33,929 nucleotides of DNA from a bacterium (GCA_027624555.1 JAQBWN010000006.1:1-33929); one strand, 5' to 3'. Numbered from the stretch's first letter, positions 9,158-18,313 are shown. The notes: a model not told the origin generated them from the letters alone. Made by a program: numbers and translations.

Positions 9158-9544
9158 TTAATCGCCATCCACAATATCCAGAGTGGAGATTTTTCGCTCA
9201 GATGTATCCTCTAATTCGCCTGAGCAATTAGCACACAGATCTCTCGGATATTCCACTTCCTCAGGACATTGACGACACTGCGCAGGTGCGCTGATTCGTG
9301 CGTAGCACTGGCTCGTGTGATCGTTAAAATGCTCATTTGAAGCCTCTATGGTCAAAAAACAAACAGAGCAACAATGGTACCCTTCCATCTCGGTCAGGCG
9401 CAGTTGCATCGCCCACGCCACTCGCGTGAGCATTGGACTACCTAACCACTTATTAACCAGTCGACAAACATGCCGATGGCACCCGAAACGAAGTGCAACT
9501 CGCAGATACGCAGAAACAACCAAACTAACAAAAAAACTCAACAT
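9158..9544 (-). CDS. Small Cys-rich putative zinc-binding protein with N-terminal hydrophobic segment
   Basis: Start MLSFFVSLVV preceded by AGGAAG; CCSVCF...H..H..C and CRQC...CANC pairs; terminator downstream. Confidence 0.55.
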   Translation of the reverse strand: MLSFFVSLVVSAYLRVALRFGCHRHVCRLVNKWLGSPMLTRVAWAMQLRLTEMEGYHCCSVCFLTIEASNEHFNDHTSQCYARISAPAQCRQCPEEVEYPRDLCANCSGELEDTSERKISTLDIVDGD

Positions 9545-9622
9545 TCTCAATCTTCCTTTTAAATTTTGCGTTGTACAGTCAAAACTACCCAATCATCATT
9601 ATATGCCTATATGTCTAATTTG

Positions 9623-11233
9623 TCAAGTCTTTGTTGGATTTATGCGTATTTTACCACCGGGAACCACTTTCCCCTGCCGGATTATGTCTAGCGCCTTATT
9701 TTCGACGGTTGTGTGGATTACACCGTCCATAGCATGCGCGCCAGATTGTTCGCTGTACCCGTGCTGAGCTATATGCGCTATTAACTCGTCTGTTATATCT
9801 AAAGAAACATCGTGCTCTATTTGCAGATTTCCGTTTAGCCGAGCGAGCTTGCGCCTGGCAATTTCTTGGACATGTTCTTCAGACAACGGCACAAACGTAA
9901 CAACTCCATCAAAACTTTCCAGTAACTCCGTTGAACAAACGTCTTCAGGCTTGCTAGAAGTTGTCGCAATAACGATCATGTGCGTTGTAAAGTATTTTCT
10001 CCCATACGCATCTAAGATATAGCCGTTTGTAAGCGCAGATAAAATTTCTCCATGGGCTTGTTCACTTACCTCAGAAAAGTTTTCTAAAAACAAGACGCAT
10101 GCTGGGTGTTCAGTAATTATTTTAGAAAATTCACCCACTGCGAAATTTGCCATATTTACAGAAATCATGAATTGCTTAGATCCAAAATATAGCTGTGCCA
10201 TAGCACAAGCAGTTTCCCTCTTCCCAACTCCACTGGGGCCACTAAGTAGCAAAGATAGTAACGAGCGGTTTGGCGATGAGTTGCTTTGTGCCCGAATACA
10301 TGCGTTATGAATTTCTTTTTTGGCGCGTTCTTGGTTGACTATATGCCGACCGAGTGCTTCTCGGATATTCATGCGATGCGCTTCATACAGCCGCTTCGCA
10401 TCAACGCCCAATATTCTAAACACATGATTGTCGACATGGTGCGTCTGTAACACTTTTTCGTGCGCCAGTTCTTGAAGTATTTGGACCGCGCGCTTGGGAT
10501 ACGGAATGAGAGGCGAAATACTTTCGGATTTCGAGATCACGCGTTCCAGCAATTCTTGCGATATATTACGATACCGCGAAGTAAGAAATTCTTTTGTTTG
10601 AGCGCTATCTAGCCCTCTAATATGTATTTTCTCAACATAGTGTGCGAGCTTTTCGTTTGCCGCTATAAACTCCCTGTACTCTTCGTCAGAAAGAATCGTA
10701 ATAGTATTCATGTACGGTGAAGCAAAAAACGGATACAACACATCTTCTGCGCTCATCTTATAATTCCCCGCAAATACACCCTCCATACCGCTTAAAACTG
10801 CGATATTCATTCCTGAACGCTCCATTTGGGATACTACATTCTCGAGTGCGTGAAGTTGCTCTACGCCTTGAGCCGCACCGCTTAGCAACTCATCTATATG
10901 TACAAATAAAACACGCTTGCCGTTGAGCTTAATGTGCGCACGCTTGGTATGAATCCGGCTCGCTACTTCTTTTGCAATGCCTACGCTTCCCACACCTTTT
11001 TGCCCTACCAATGCAACGTTTGCATTTGCGCGCCGTGCAAGAGATGCAATAATTTTTGCGGTTTCTTCTGCGTATCCAAACGCGTTATCCCATATGTCCC
11101 CATAAGGGACGTGGTGAAAGTGATCTACGTATAATACAAAAAAATATCGCTCAATTTCGTGCAAGTAAAAACGCAGGGCAAATAAGATCCGTTTCGGTAT
11201 TGGCAATATATAAGAATAAAAATACCCCTCCAT
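9623..11233 (-). CDS. Divergent Clp-family double AAA+ ATPase paralog
   Basis: D2 Walker A GPSGVGKRET, sensor-like IVIATTSS, ClpB/C-like D2-small C-terminal domain; degenerate D1 Walker A GQKGVGSVG. Preferred start MEGYF at 11233 (ORF opens at 11272). Confidence 0.65.
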   Translation of the reverse strand: MEGYFYSYILPIPKRILFALRFYLHEIERYFFVLYVDHFHHVPYGDIWDNAFGYAEETAKIIASLARRANANVALVGQKGVGSVGIAKEVASRIHTKRAHIKLNGKRVLFVHIDELLSGAAQGVEQLHALENVVSQMERSGMNIAVLSGMEGVFAGNYKMSAEDVLYPFFASPYMNTITILSDEEYREFIAANEKLAHYVEKIHIRGLDSAQTKEFLTSRYRNISQELLERVISKSESISPLIPYPKRAVQILQELAHEKVLQTHHVDNHVFRILGVDAKRLYEAHRMNIREALGRHIVNQERAKKEIHNACIRAQSNSSPNRSLLSLLLSGPSGVGKRETACAMAQLYFGSKQFMISVNMANFAVGEFSKIITEHPACVLFLENFSEVSEQAHGEILSALTNGYILDAYGRKYFTTHMIVIATTSSKPEDVCSTELLESFDGVVTFVPLSEEHVQEIARRKLARLNGNLQIEHDVSLDITDELIAHIAQHGYSEQSGAHAMDGVIHTTVENKALDIIRQGKVVPGGKIRINPTKT

Positions 11234-11263
11234 AGAAATTATGGTAAGTATAACACGGAGGAT

Positions 11264-11296
11264 ACAAAACACCCCGCTGTATGAGCGGGGTGTTTG
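11264..11296. terminator. Rho-independent terminator
   Basis: AAAACACCCCGCTGTATGAGCGGGGTGTTT: strong GC stem with flanking A/T runs downstream of rplL. Confidence 0.7.
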
Positions 11297-11302
11297 CGAC
11301 TT

Positions 11303-11329
11303 GGATCCCGGCTCACGGGCTGGGATGAC
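11303..11329. repeat. Hairpin repeat-like GGATCCCGGCTCACGGGCTGGGATGAC
   Basis: ATCCCgGCTC/GGGCtGGGAT inverted repeat resembling the common GTCATCCC...GGGATCC dispersed repeat type. Confidence 0.45.
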
Positions 11330-11347
11330 ATTGAAGTGACTTGCGGT

Positions 11348-11758
11348 CTACTTTAATGTCACTTTTGCGCCAGCTTCTTCTAGCTTTTTCTTCATTTCTT
11401 CTGCATCTGCTTTTGGAACATTTTCCTTAATTACTGCAGGTGCTTTATCAACGAGGTCTTTTGCATCTTTCAACCCCATTTGAGTTAACTCTCGAACTGC
11501 TTTAATAACAGCGATTTTCTGAGCGCCCGCTTCTGTAACTTCAACAGTGAACGAAGTTTTTTCTTCCGCTGCTCCTGCATCTGCTCCTGCTGCTGGGCCT
11601 GCGGCCATCATCATTGCTGGTGCTGCTGCAGAAACTCCGAATTTATCCTCAAGTACGTGTACAAGTTCAGATAAATCGAGTACAGACATTTCTTCAATTT
11701 GCTTTACGATTGCCGTAAACTTTTCCGGCACAACTTGTGGTTCTTTTTCGTCAGACAT
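11348..11758 (-). CDS. rplL: 50S ribosomal protein L7/L12 (bL12)
   Basis: Ala-rich hinge and [49 protein letters not shown]. Confidence 0.95.
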   Translation of the reverse strand: MSDEKEPQVVPEKFTAIVKQIEEMSVLDLSELVHVLEDKFGVSAAAPAMMMAAGPAAGADAGAAEEKTSFTVEVTEAGAQKIAVIKAVRELTQMGLKDAKDLVDKAPAVIKENVPKADAEEMKKKLEEAGAKVTLK

Positions 11759-11774
11759 AGGAATATTATTATGA

Positions 11775-12299
11775 TTAAGATTTAATTTTCTGATCTGCTA
11801 TTGCCTGCAATACGAGTACAGTAGCTCTTGGTACGCCAGATAAGACTTGCGCCATGCCTCGCATAGGCCCTGCAAGAACTCCAGCCAACTGACCGAGTAA
11901 CTCTTGTCTGCCTGGTAATGCAGCAAGTGCAGATATATCACTTGAACTGATTTCTTTCCCTTCGAGCAACCCTGCAACTAATCGCAGGTTTGCTTTTCCT
12001 TTTGCAAATGCAAAGAGCACTTTTGCAGGAGACACTCCGTCTTTCCCTGTAATGACTGCCATTTGGCCTTCATGTTCCATTGGGTTAAACGTAAGCTTCG
12101 CACCTGATAGCGCAATTGAAAGAAGCCGTTTTGGCACAACGCGCATTTCGCATCCTGCCTCATACAACTTCGTGCGCAACTCATTTACATCCACCACATT
12201 AAGCTTATCGTACGCAAGAAATACTGCGCTGGTTGCACCAGACATTGTATCCCCTACTTCCGATACGCGCGTTTCTTTTTGTTGTCGTGTAAGTGGCAT
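11775..12299 (-). CDS. rplJ: 50S ribosomal protein L10 (uL10)
   Basis: [42 protein letters not shown]..., followed by rplL. Confidence 0.9.
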   Translation of the reverse strand: MPLTRQQKETRVSEVGDTMSGATSAVFLAYDKLNVVDVNELRTKLYEAGCEMRVVPKRLLSIALSGAKLTFNPMEHEGQMAVITGKDGVSPAKVLFAFAKGKANLRLVAGLLEGKEISSSDISALAALPGRQELLGQLAGVLAGPMRGMAQVLSGVPRATVLVLQAIADQKIKS

Positions 12300-12301
12300 A
12301 T

Positions 12302-12425
12302 TTAATTTAGATTAGGGCCATCGTGACGGTAGATATTTTAAAACAGTAGAAGCCTGCAATAAATTATCCTGCAAAGGTCTTACGTTGTGTGCCCTTGGTC
12401 TTTGGATGACTGAACTATGTATAGA
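12302..12425 (-). promoter_or_regulatory. Candidate L10 ribosomal leader (autoregulatory 5' UTR of rplJL)
   Basis: Minus strand CCAAAGACCAAGGGCACACAACGTAAGACCTTTGCAGGATAATTTATTGCAGGCTTC upstream of rplJ resembles the L10 leader core. Confidence 0.5.
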
Positions 12426-12450
12426 ATATATTAAGCAATTTTGCAAGCGT

Positions 12451-12479
12451 AGCTCCCCTCCCCTTGAAAAAGGGGGAGA
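12451..12479. repeat. Hairpin CTCCCCTCCCCTTGAAAAAGGGGGAGAG
   Basis: Inverted repeat between the L10 leader and the 9-mer array. Confidence 0.5.
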
Positions 12480-12491
12480 GAACGACGTCGC

Positions 12492-12534
12492 AAGCTAATG
12501 CAGCTAACGAAGCTATAAGCTAATGAAGCTATTG
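12492..12534. repeat. Degenerate 9-bp tandem array (AAGCTAATG / CAGCTAACG / AAGCTAT / AAGCTAATG / AAGCTATTG)
   Basis: Read directly; same unit type as 30286-30330. Confidence 0.8.
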
Positions 12535-13539
12535 TAGGTATTTCACCTTATTCCGATTATGCTCGTCGTTGGTTTTTGCAAATATGGTCGTTCCGTCTTT
12601 GGCCGTTAAATAATAGTAATATTCTGACGCTTCTGGCCGAATAGCTGCAAGAATCGCCGTTAACCCCGGATTATTAATGGGTGTTGGCGGAAGGCCTCGA
12701 TATTTTCTCGTGTTATACGGCGAATCCAGCGCCAAGTCTTGAACCGTGAGCTCCCCATTTTTTTCTACAATATATTCAAGCGTTGCGTCTACATACAGCC
12801 CTTCACCCTCGCTAATCCTTTTCCATAACACGCCTGCTACCATGACCATGTCTTTTTCGGTTTGCACTTCTTTTTCTAAAATACTTGCCATATTTATTAT
12901 TTCATCAAGTGTTTTGCCCTGCCTTATTATTTCTTCACGAAGATTTTCTGGTATTTTTTTATCAAAATTTCCCAGCATGCGCATGATTACATCCTCAGGT
13001 GAATCGTCTGGCGTTATCCTGTATGTGTCTGGAAACAAATATCCCTCCAAGCTTCTCCCGCTTTGTAGTCCCCGTAAGAACGAAAACTTTTCTGCGTATT
13101 TGCCGACGGTCGCCTCATTAAGAAATTCGCTAGATGGTTTCCCTGTTCTGTCTGCGAAGCGCGCTGCGATTTGCGCTACGGTAAAACCCTCAGGGAATGT
13201 CACGGAAAATTCTTTCGTTTGCACATCGCCGCTTGCGAACCTCTTCACTACTTCAGAAATCTTCTCACCCTTTTCCACGTGATAGATTCCTGCTTGAATT
13301 TTTGCGGCAGCGTTGTCTTTCCTGCCATAAAATTTCCAAGGAATTGTTCTGTCTGAAATTCCTTCGTCCACTAAATTTCTCCATATTTCTGCTGCACTTT
13401 TACCCTTCTCAATTTCAATATCTCCGGTTTTTTGAATAACTCCACTCCCCCAAACAAGTCGAAAAATAAATAACCCAACAATACTTGTGATTACTAAAGA
13501 TGTAATGCTGAATTTTTTCGTGTTTGTAATCGCTATCAT
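12529..13539 (-). CDS. mltG: Endolytic transglycosylase MltG (YceG-like)
   Basis: EGYLFPDTYRI; IINMASILEKEVQTEKDMVMVAGVLWKRI; SPYNTRKYRGLPPTPINNPGLTAILAAI. Confidence 0.92.
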   Translation of the reverse strand: MIAITNTKKFSITSLVITSIVGLFIFRLVWGSGVIQKTGDIEIEKGKSAAEIWRNLVDEGISDRTIPWKFYGRKDNAAAKIQAGIYHVEKGEKISEVVKRFASGDVQTKEFSVTFPEGFTVAQIAARFADRTGKPSSEFLNEATVGKYAEKFSFLRGLQSGRSLEGYLFPDTYRITPDDSPEDVIMRMLGNFDKKIPENLREEIIRQGKTLDEIINMASILEKEVQTEKDMVMVAGVLWKRISEGEGLYVDATLEYIVEKNGELTVQDLALDSPYNTRKYRGLPPTPINNPGLTAILAAIRPEASEYYYYLTAKDGTTIFAKTNDEHNRNKVKYLQ

Positions 13540-14603
13540 AAATATTCTTTTTTATTATCCTGCTCAAGGCGCTGTACTACGTCTTTCACTTTCTGAGAAC
13601 TCGCGCTATCTGTTATTAGTACAGCGTTCTCCGTAACAACTACAATAGTTTCGCTCATCCCAATCATCGAGACAGCTTTGTTCGTAGTATTGTAAATGTA
13701 ATTATTCTGACTATCTACGTGCACATGATGCCCATGGGGCATATGATCGCCATCTGTTCCAAATAGTTGCTTTACCACTGCCCAACTTCCAACATCGCTC
13801 CACCCATAATCTCCTGTAACTGCAATTATATTTGGCGTGCGTTCATTTAAGGCATAGTCGATAGCAATTTTTGGTATATTTGCATACACCGTAGCTGCCT
13901 CATCTGGGCCCTGCTCTTGTAATACACGGGCATATTCAAGAATATCTTTATACAATTCTGGAGCATACGTCTGCAATTCTTGCAAGAGAAAATTTGGCGT
14001 TACGCACATGTACCCGATATTCCAGTAGTACGTTCCGTCGAGCACGTAATGTTTCGCTGTTTCTTCGTCCGGCTTTTCCTTGAAAGAATCGATTGTAAAC
14101 ACATCGTCGAGCCCCTCTACTTTCGCACCCATCTTCATATACCCAAACCCTGTTTCCGGAGTAGTTGGCGTATGGCCAATAATGACGATGCGAGTAGGAT
14201 CTTTTTCAATAAGCTGGCGCATTGTTACTAAATCTTTCAATAACTCTTCTTCGTTTGTAAACACATGGTCTGCCCACAAAAAAAGTGTCGGCTCATCGCC
14301 TTTTTTAAGTCTTTCCAACTGTATTGCTGTTGCCGCAAATGCAGGGCCCGTTTCTCTTCTCTCTGGTTCTAAAAAAACATTTGCAGCTGTAATGCCTGGC
14401 AACAGTTGCTGTATTTTTTCTTGATACTGCGCAGTTGTAGCAATATATATATTTTCTTTTTGGGTAAGCTGCGCTGCACGATCATACGTGTGTTCAAAGA
14501 GAGTCTTGCCCGTTCCTAAATCCAAAAATTGCTTCGGAAGATTCTTGCGAGACAACGGCCACAGCCTTGACCCGCCTCCGCCTGCCATAATAACGATATT
14601 CAT
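13536..14603 (-). CDS. manC: Mannose-1-phosphate guanylyltransferase
   Basis: MNIVIMAGGGGSRLWPLSRKNLPKQFL; FKEKPDEETAKHY; SDVGSWAVV. Stop TGA overlaps the mltG start (ATGA). Confidence 0.88.
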   Translation of the reverse strand: MNIVIMAGGGGSRLWPLSRKNLPKQFLDLGTGKTLFEHTYDRAAQLTQKENIYIATTAQYQEKIQQLLPGITAANVFLEPERRETGPAFAATAIQLERLKKGDEPTLFLWADHVFTNEEELLKDLVTMRQLIEKDPTRIVIIGHTPTTPETGFGYMKMGAKVEGLDDVFTIDSFKEKPDEETAKHYVLDGTYYWNIGYMCVTPNFLLQELQTYAPELYKDILEYARVLQEQGPDEAATVYANIPKIAIDYALNERTPNIIAVTGDYGWSDVGSWAVVKQLFGTDGDHMPHGHHVHVDSQNNYIYNTTNKAVSMIGMSETIVVVTENAVLITDSASSQKVKDVVQRLEQDNKKEYL

Positions 14604-14619
14604 AGGTGTAGTAATACGA

Positions 14620-14632
14620 TACACTAGTGCCT
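14620..14632 (+). promoter_or_regulatory. -10 element (TACACT) 7 nt before ATG
   Basis: TACACT-AGTGCCT-ATG. Confidence 0.4.
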
Positions 14633-15670
14633 ATGGGCATTGCAAAAGTAACCTTTATTCCACATTCCAAAAATAATCATTGGCCGCTTGCGCTTCGACA
14701 TCGCAGCCTCGTATACGTTTCATCGTTTCTCATACTGGCAAAAATCGTTGCAGTGAGCGCAATTGCGCTTACGCCAAATTTGGCAGAACTTTCCACAATT
14801 ACAGAAGCGAGCATTATCATGCTTACAAATAACAAGCGTACAGAAGCGGGACTTCCTCCGCTTGCAACAAGTAGCGCGCTTTCGCAAGCTGCAAAATTAA
14901 AAGGTGAAGATATGTTAAAGCAACAATATTTCGCACATATTTCGCCAAGCGGCATAACTCCGTGGTTTTGGATGAAGAAAACAAATTATTTATACCAAAT
15001 TGCAGGAGAAAATTTGGCAATCGATTTTTTGGATGCGCAGGACGTTGTTTCAGCCTGGCTTGCAAGCCCTACACACAAAGACAACATGCTCCATAAAGAA
15101 TATACAGAAACGGGAATGGCTGTAGTAAGTGGAGACTTTCAAGGAGGAACATCCGTAATTATTGTTCATCTGTTTGGAAAACCGCTTGTTGCAGCTGCGC
15201 AAGAGACGGCGCCAAAGCCAGTACCAGAACAAAAACCGAAACAGCTTCCCGCTCAAAAACCTGTCGCTGTGCCAACTGTGGTGCCCGTGGTTTTGCCTGT
15301 AATCCCAGATCCTGCGCCGTCGCCGCCGCCTGTAAATATTCTTGCTCTTTCGCCTGCATTCGACCAGCAGCAAGTGGCGCTTGTTACCCCATCAAGTACA
15401 TGGCAACTATTCTCTTCGCGGTCTCCGCTAGCAATAAACACACAAGTTATTCGCGTGCTTCCCTCGTTTAGTATCAGAGAAGACGCAGCAGCAAAGAGTT
15501 TTTCGGCCGCTATTGTGTACGCGACAAGAACAACGACTTCGCTCGTTTTAGTTACAGTCACGTGCTTACTATTTCTTGCTATTATCGTCCGTATTCGAAC
15601 ACAACACCCTGCACTCATTCTCCATGCCTCTATGGTAGTTTTTCTTGCAGCCACCATGCTACTTTGGTAG
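14633..15670 (+). CDS. CAP/SCP-domain (YkwD-like) protein with C-terminal TM helices
   Basis: NNKRTEAGLPPLATSSALSQAAKLKGEDMLKQQYFAHISPSG...AGENLAIDF...VSAWLASPTHKDNMLHKEYTETGMAV; proline-rich linker; C-terminal TMs. Confidence 0.85.
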   Translation: MGIAKVTFIPHSKNNHWPLALRHRSLVYVSSFLILAKIVAVSAIALTPNLAELSTITEASIIMLTNNKRTEAGLPPLATSSALSQAAKLKGEDMLKQQYFAHISPSGITPWFWMKKTNYLYQIAGENLAIDFLDAQDVVSAWLASPTHKDNMLHKEYTETGMAVVSGDFQGGTSVIIVHLFGKPLVAAAQETAPKPVPEQKPKQLPAQKPVAVPTVVPVVLPVIPDPAPSPPPVNILALSPAFDQQQVALVTPSSTWQLFSSRSPLAINTQVIRVLPSFSIREDAAAKSFSAAIVYATRTTTSLVLVTVTCLLFLAIIVRIRTQHPALILHASMVVFLAATMLLW

Positions 15671-15673
15671 CTA

Positions 15674-15702
15674 TTGACATTTCTAGACAATAGGATTATA
15701 AT
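15674..15702 (+). promoter_or_regulatory. Consensus sigma70-type promoter TTGACA-N17-TATAAT
   Basis: TTGACA 15674-15679, 17-nt spacer, TATAAT 15697-15702, sortase ATG at 15711. Confidence 0.85.
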
Positions 15703-15710
15703 AGTAGGTT

Positions 15711-16427
15711 ATGAAAAATCCCTACATCCTACTTGCAAGCGCATTCCTGTTTGCATTGCTTTTCTTTGGGAGTATTACGATGCTTGTTATTACGTTTGCG
15801 CCTCTCGTATCAACGCTTGTTGCACCCCTTTCAATGCCCAAATCAAGTAAAATTGCGCAATTGCCGTTAAGTGCAGGCCGCTTAGAGCCTTTTTCAACAC
15901 CTTTGCCCGATATAGTGGTAAACCCATATCCTAAAGAAGTGCTAACTAACCCTGCGCCTACTCCCGCAGAAGCTCGGCAAAACTGGATTCGAATTCCTAA
16001 GCTCAACATTAACGTTCCTATCGCACTGAGCCCTACCATGAAAGATGCGGACGTGTTAAAAACGCTCAACACCGGCGCTGCGCTCTACCCAAATGGCGTA
16101 GCACCTGGCGCTCTTGGTAATGCTTTTATTTCTGCCCACTCAACAGGTGAGCCATGGAAAGGCAAGTATCGATTTGCATTTATTAAAGTAAATCAATTAA
16201 AAGATGGTGATGTGTTATACGTAGACTGGAAAGGCGCGCGTTATTCATACCGTATCACAAGCAGTGAAGTTATAACCCCTACTCCCGACTTTCGCGTTAT
16301 TTCCGACCGCCCAAAACCAACCATTTCCCTTATGGCGTGTTGGCCGTTGTGGTCTACCAAGCAACGTATGTTAATTCATGCAGAACTAACCAGCATTACG
16401 CAGCTCACAAAACCTATTGCAGTGTAA
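15711..16427 (+). CDS. Sortase (SrtA-like superfamily)
   Basis: AFISAHSTG (catalytic His), LMACWPLWSTKQRMLIHAEL (Cys and Arg); N-terminal TM. Confidence 0.85.
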   Translation: MKNPYILLASAFLFALLFFGSITMLVITFAPLVSTLVAPLSMPKSSKIAQLPLSAGRLEPFSTPLPDIVVNPYPKEVLTNPAPTPAEARQNWIRIPKLNINVPIALSPTMKDADVLKTLNTGAALYPNGVAPGALGNAFISAHSTGEPWKGKYRFAFIKVNQLKDGDVLYVDWKGARYSYRITSSEVITPTPDFRVISDRPKPTISLMACWPLWSTKQRMLIHAELTSITQLTKPIAV

Positions 16428-16551
16428 AAAGCTTGGGCGTACAGCGTAAGAGAAGATAAAAAATGAACGAAGCGTCTCAATAAACTGTTTATATATTTCT
16501 TGATCGTCCCGTCCTCCACGAATAGAAGCTGTGAAATAAATGTTCATAAAA

Positions 16552-16812
16552 TTAATATACTTGGTTATGCGTACCTATTCTAAGTAAAGTAACCCGACTA
16601 TAACCATCTACTTCTTTAAATACAATTCTCACATTACCGGTTACGGAAATTGAACGCTGCCCCTGAAATTCCCCATGCAATGCATGGTTTTTTAAAGTTG
16701 GACTATGTGGTGATACAGAAAACGATTTTATTGTCTTTTTTGCCTTTATTTACATCGGATGAGGTAATTTCCTAAATTGCTTGAGAAAATATTTAGCGTA
16801 TCGAATCTCCAT
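16552..16812 (-). pseudogene. RelE/YafQ-type toxin interrupted by in-frame TAA at codon 21
   Basis: Conceptual translation MEIRYAKYFLKQFRKLPHPM*IKAKKTIKSFSVSPHSPTLKNHALHGEFQGQRSISVTGNVRIVFKEVDGYSRVTLLRIGTHNQVY*; frame intact on both sides; downstream of a RelB antitoxin. Confidence 0.8.
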
Positions 16813-16822
16813 ACTGCATCCA

Positions 16823-17092
16823 CTACTTCAACTCCTTCAACATCTCGTCTACGGACATATATTCACTTACGTTTACCCCCCTATCCGCATCTTCTGACGC
16901 TTGTAAAATTTCACGTTCTTCTTCAACCGTAAGCCCATTCTCAGTATACAAAGGAAACGGAATACCATTCTTCATCGTAACTTGCTTTAAATACGCCTTA
17001 ATAGCAGTGCTCATATCAATGCCAAGCTTATTGAACACTTTTTGAGCCGACTTCTTTGTTTTCTCATCAATTCGTATTTGTATAGTAGTCAT
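16823..17092 (-). CDS. RelB/DinJ-family antitoxin
   Basis: MTTIQIRIDEKTKKSAQKVFNKLGIDMSTAIKAYLKQVTMKNGIPFPLYTENGLTVEEEREIL; ORF opens at 17110, preferred start MTTIQI at 17092. Confidence 0.85.
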   Translation of the reverse strand: MTTIQIRIDEKTKKSAQKVFNKLGIDMSTAIKAYLKQVTMKNGIPFPLYTENGLTVEEEREILQASEDADRGVNVSEYMSVDEMLKELK

Positions 17093-17134
17093 ATAAGCAG
17101 TATAGCGCACTGTAATGACAATGTCAATACAAAT

Positions 17135-18313
17135 CTAAGTCCTGTCACTAGCTTTTCTGTTTTCAACAAAGAGAAAAGTCACTAACAAGATCAGGAATAG
17201 TGTCCCACCCATAACATAGAACCCCGCTTTGTAAGAATTTTTCATAACGAACCCGATGCCAAATGTGGTCATAAAATTAAACAACATTACAGTCTGTCCT
17301 TTTATGGATAGAGTGGTTGCCATATAATTTTTATCTTTTATGTAATATTTGCTTAAATACCCATTTATAAATCAGCTCCTGCCTACTTCGTAACCGCCTA
17401 CTATAATGAGGATAAGAGTAATAATGTAAAAATTATCAAGGAAACTTATCAGTACAAAACTTGATGAAAAAAGCACAAGGTCGAACAAAAATATGCGCTT
17501 AATGTTCATCCGTTTCTCAAATTTTGTAATATTATCCCCTACAAAATATTGAGCAAGCGACCTCAGCCCAGCTATGAGCCCAACAAACGCGACTGGAAAT
17601 CCAAGTGATTCCATATAGGGATAGATATAGCTCATTTGAGCGATGGCGAAACCTGTGATCGCACTGGTAAATATAATGACCGGGTAAAAACCGCTTCCTC
17701 GTAATTCCCTCATTAGTGTCGGTATTGATTTCTTAAGTGTAGTTTTTTCTACTACAGATGGTCTTATCAACAGCGCTACAACTACTAGGCCGATGACATC
17801 CAGCATTAAACCAATATAGAGGGGAGTTTTTAAGGTAATCTGAGCTCCCAGGGGAATAAGGATAAGCAAGAATGCGCTGACCAATCTGGCGTTTGCAAAT
17901 ATTTTTGATGCTATACCAACGAAGCTTTTTTCTCGACGTAACCCAACCATAGTTTCGTGAAGAAAAGCAGTGTATGTTCCGGATTGCGCCGCAAATGAAA
18001 AGGCGGTAAAAATCGCACCCAACATGAACGAAGCCATCGAGCCACCGTGAATAAACGATAGTGCCGCTGCTATCATAGACAACTTAGAAAGCAACAACGT
18101 TTTTTTGTGTCCTATTCTGTCAGAGATATAGCCGCTTGGAATCTCGAAAAGAAACTCTGCCAAATAGCCCACTCCCATCCAGAGCCCGATTTGCTGTACG
18201 CTTGCATCTGGTATGGTAAGAAAATAAATTGTAAGAATAGGAAAATAGTATTCTCGCTGGGTTACTTCAGCAACGAATAATTTCCAAATATTTCCTTGTA
18301 AACTTTTACTCAC
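17135..18313 (-). pseudogene. MFS transporter split by in-frame TGA (17372-18313 plus 17135-17371)
   Basis: N-terminal part GLWMGVGYLAEFLFEIPSGYISDRIGHKKTLLLSKL is MFS-like; GYEVGRS*FINGYLSKYYIKDKNYMATTLSIKGQ continues in the same frame after TGA at 17372-17374. Confidence 0.8.

Noticed and set aside
12492-12534. CRISPR array
   Set aside because: 9-bp units without spacers; not CRISPR architecture. No CRISPR-like direct repeats or cas genes were seen in the window.
12746-13282. 178-aa plus-strand ORF
   Set aside because: Antisense to mltG, whose protein motifs are clear.
14677-15690. Minus-strand ORFs (14677..14955, 15050..15373, 15253..15690)
   Set aside because: Antisense to the CAP-domain gene, whose motifs and promoter fit the plus strand.
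15711-16427. Sortase with an LPXTG substrate next door
   Set aside because: The adjacent CAP protein shows no LPXTG-like motif before its C-terminal TM; no substrate identified in the window.
16431-16551. Possible small gene downstream of sortase
   Set aside because: No supported ORF or structured RNA; left unannotated.
17372-17374. TGA as a sense codon (code 25) or selenocysteine
   Set aside because: TGA terminates mraZ and manC in ATGA overlaps; no support for a SECIS or reassignment; nonsense mutation is simpler.
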